Assembly (NCBI GenBank): GCA_013398175.1
Contig: VZRZ01000211.1
Coordinates: 435,857 to 499,856 of the forward strand
DNA from: Climacteris rufus
Lineage: Eukaryota > Chordata > Aves > Passeriformes > Climacteridae
DNA length: 64,000 nt
Direction of reading: 5' to 3'
The position numbers and the translations under genes are program-made. The notes under the pieces are model-generated. The model searched no databases and was not told the origin of the DNA. It worked only from the letters and a program-made list of their open reading frames with translations. The stretch's first letter is position 1. The number at the start of each line of letters is the position of its first letter. This document shows positions 63,735 through 64,000 of the stretch, one piece after another.

Positions 63735-63915
63735 AGTGCTTGACCTCAACAACTTCCTGTGACAGAGAGTTCCACAGCGAATTGTCTTTGCATACCCTAG
63801 TTTTTTAGCTTCCTTCCCTTTGGTTTCATTTAGTCTTGTTCTTGCATTATGAAACGTGCACAAAACTTTTTTCGCTGCTTTTGTCACGTTCCTGTTTATA
63901 TCTCTTCCTTTCAAA
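63735..63915 (-). mobile_element. Ancient L3/CR1-type LINE fragment, antisense
   Basis: The plus strand contains CCTGTGACAGAGAGTTCCACAG, then TTGTCTTTGCATACCCTAGTTTTTTAGCTTCCTTCCCTTTGG, TTTCATTTAGTCTTGTTCTTGCATTATGAAA and a later TTTATATCTCTTCC stretch. These follow the antisense landmarks of L3/CR1 elements (complement of GTGGAACTC...). A minus-strand frame of more than 100 codons overlaps it but shows no reverse-transcriptase motif that I can recognise. Confidence 0.7.
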
Positions 63916-64000
63916 TAGTGCCTGCCTTTGATCTCTCATAAGCCATATGTATTCTTGTATCAAGCTTTTAAAGTAACACTTTGGAAAAAAAAAAAGGGGG

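Noticed and set aside
1..64000. CRISPR array, operon, phage, integrated virus or tRNA/rRNA gene
   Set aside because: No regularly spaced repeats, no ribosome-binding-site-linked gene strings, no viral polymerase or capsid motifs and no cloverleaf-like sequence were seen. The window is vertebrate intronic or intergenic DNA.

Overview
This is vertebrate nuclear DNA, most likely from a bird. It is AT-rich, has no prokaryotic gene organisation, and contains one protein-coding exon with clean GT-AG splice sites. Recognisable repeats are few, and several are CR1/L3-type LINE fragments, the usual sauropsid LINE family. The low repeat density favours a bird over a turtle or crocodile, but species cannot be read from this window. 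All family assignments are by eye and memory.

The only confident gene content is one 201-bp minus-strand exon at 48112-48312. It encodes 67 residues with a C-x2-C-x4-H-x4-C zinc knuckle and matches ZCCHC24 (zinc finger CCHC domain containing 24), or a close paralogue. Transcription runs right to left, so 48313-64000 would be the preceding intron and 1-48111 the following intron. I looked for the next expected exon (a CxxC-type zinc-finger segment with a K-R-K-W-M stretch) and did not find it. A CpG-rich first exon was also not seen to the right.

The rest is intronic or intergenic sequence with local structure. A CpG-rich patch at about 10.9-11.5 kb has an octamer, a 12-bp GC palindrome, and an ATG-initiated frame that runs into a consensus splice donor. 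Four TCF/LEF-type motifs lie within about 390 bp at 21.2-21.6 kb. Perfect inverted repeats occur at 20.0, 25.0, 45.7 and 49.4 kb. CR1/L3 LINE fragments lie at 31.8, 40.1, 40.7-41.1, 46.2, 53.8 and 63.7 kb. Traces of ancient MIR/L2-like sequence lie at 6.3, 24.7 and 47.3 kb.

I found no RNA gene, CRISPR array, integrated virus or operon-like system. Most open frames of 60-160 codons look like chance frames. The notable points are the isolated exon in very large flanking non-coding sequence, the CpG-rich patch, and the motif cluster and hairpins that could be regulatory.
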